Shown piece after piece: positions 63,874-64,000 of a stretch of DNA of 64,000 nucleotides. Location: the NCBI GenBank assembly GCA_963808775.1, contig CAWEGR010000005.1, positions 620,001 to 684,000 of the forward strand, in the 5' to 3' direction. A program made the position numbers and the translations under genes. Within the stretch, counting starts at the first letter, position 1, and each line of letters begins with the position of its first letter. Origin of the DNA: JACVRW01 sp963808775. Lineage in GTDB: Bacteria; Actinomycetota; Thermoleophilia; Solirubrobacterales; Thermoleophilaceae. The notes under the pieces were generated by a model. It saw only the letters and a program-made list of their open reading frames with translations. It made no database searches and was not told where the DNA came from.

Positions 63874-63885
63874 TTGTCCTAACAA
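63874..63885. promoter_or_regulatory. GntR-type operator, perfect TTGT-N4-ACAA palindrome
   Basis: TTGTCCTAACAA, with arms TTGT and ACAA, immediately before the ribosome binding site (AGGAGGAG) of the divergent gene. The paired half-site TAGGACAA lies at 63815-63822. Confidence 0.55.
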
Positions 63886-63901
63886 CAGGAGGAGTCGGCT
63901 C

Positions 63902-64000
63902 ATGGGGATGTTCCACCAGCATGGCAAGGGCCACGGGCACCCGCCGTTCGACACGTCGAAACTGCGCGGCCAGTGGGTGAACAAGAAGCTGGCGGACATC
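63902..64000 (+). CDS. Start of an unidentified gene (3' end outside window)
   Basis: ATG 63902 with a strong ribosome binding site (AGGAGGAG) 8 bp upstream. The visible 33 codons read MGMFHQHGKGHGHPPFDTSK and LRGQWVNKKLADI, with a His-rich N-terminus. A second ATG (63908) is also possible. The family cannot be identified from this piece. It is the probable target of the divergent GntR regulator. Confidence 0.6.
   Translation, partial: MGMFHQHGKGHGHPPFDTSKLRGQWVNKKLADI

Overview
The window is high-GC DNA (well above 65 percent by eye) with GTG/TTG starts, short ATGA/GTGA gene overlaps and actinobacterial families: a flavin-dependent luciferase-like oxidoreductase, an AfsR-like BTAD regulator, an RNHCP protein, DUF6636-like and DUF4396 proteins. 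A degenerate secreted protein with the N-terminal pattern typical of Solirubrobacterales and relatives points to an actinobacterium of class Thermoleophilia. That placement is inference; no rRNA or marker set is present.

Layout. 1-6.1 kb: end of argS, a secreted alpha/beta hydrolase, two tandem MFS transporters, and a minus-strand cytochrome c redox operon (TlpA/ResA, CcmH, CcdA). 6.2-7.4 kb: a decayed secreted-protein gene, a cupin and tRNA-Gly(CCC). 7.34-10.99 kb: a small island bounded by a perfect 47-bp repeat of the 3' half of that tRNA, with matching paired short repeats just inside both ends; it carries a secreted protein, a membrane protein, a possible ribbon-helix-helix protein, a cupin and broken genes, and no recognisable integrase. 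11.2-15 kb: an RNHCP protein and a tight three-gene cluster (circularly permuted ATP-grasp, C26 peptidase, GCS2 ligase). 15-24.8 kb: a monooxygenase fragment, a flavin oxidoreductase coupled to a trehalose-synthase-like GH13 enzyme, a GH26-like hydrolase, a PadR pair and an SRAP-PAS-MBL operon. 24.8-29 kb: Tat-exported sulfatase-like protein and a GH2 enzyme. 29-36.9 kb: antiporter, cupin, ccmE-ccmF-ccmI-like operon, a large beta-propeller-like secreted protein and secG. 37-41 kb: phosphotransferase, CBS protein, zinc dehydrogenase and NDH-2. 41-45 kb: copper resistance block (P-type ATPase, His-rich protein, CsoR, DUF4396), where two near-identical 17-bp palindromes suggest a CsoR regulon. 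45-50 kb: AfsR-like regulator and a BBE oxidase. 50-63 kb: a nitrogen-compound catabolic region with amidase, two ureohydrolases, DUF1989, PucR, APC permease, deacetylase, two SDRs and two FAD oxidoreductases. The same 13-mer lies in both divergent promoter gaps there. The window ends at a GntR regulator and its divergent, truncated target.

The two cytochrome c blocks would supply parts of one maturation pathway (thiol reduction, heme delivery, ligation); ccmABC are not in the window. The 50-63 kb block looks like import and hydrolysis of a guanidino or ureido compound followed by oxidation of the carbon skeleton.

At least fifteen otherwise intact genes carry one or two frame changes, several explained by a one-base change in a short G/C run or a lost CG pair. 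This looks more like sequencing or assembly indels than biology, so those genes are described here at full length with the break marked.
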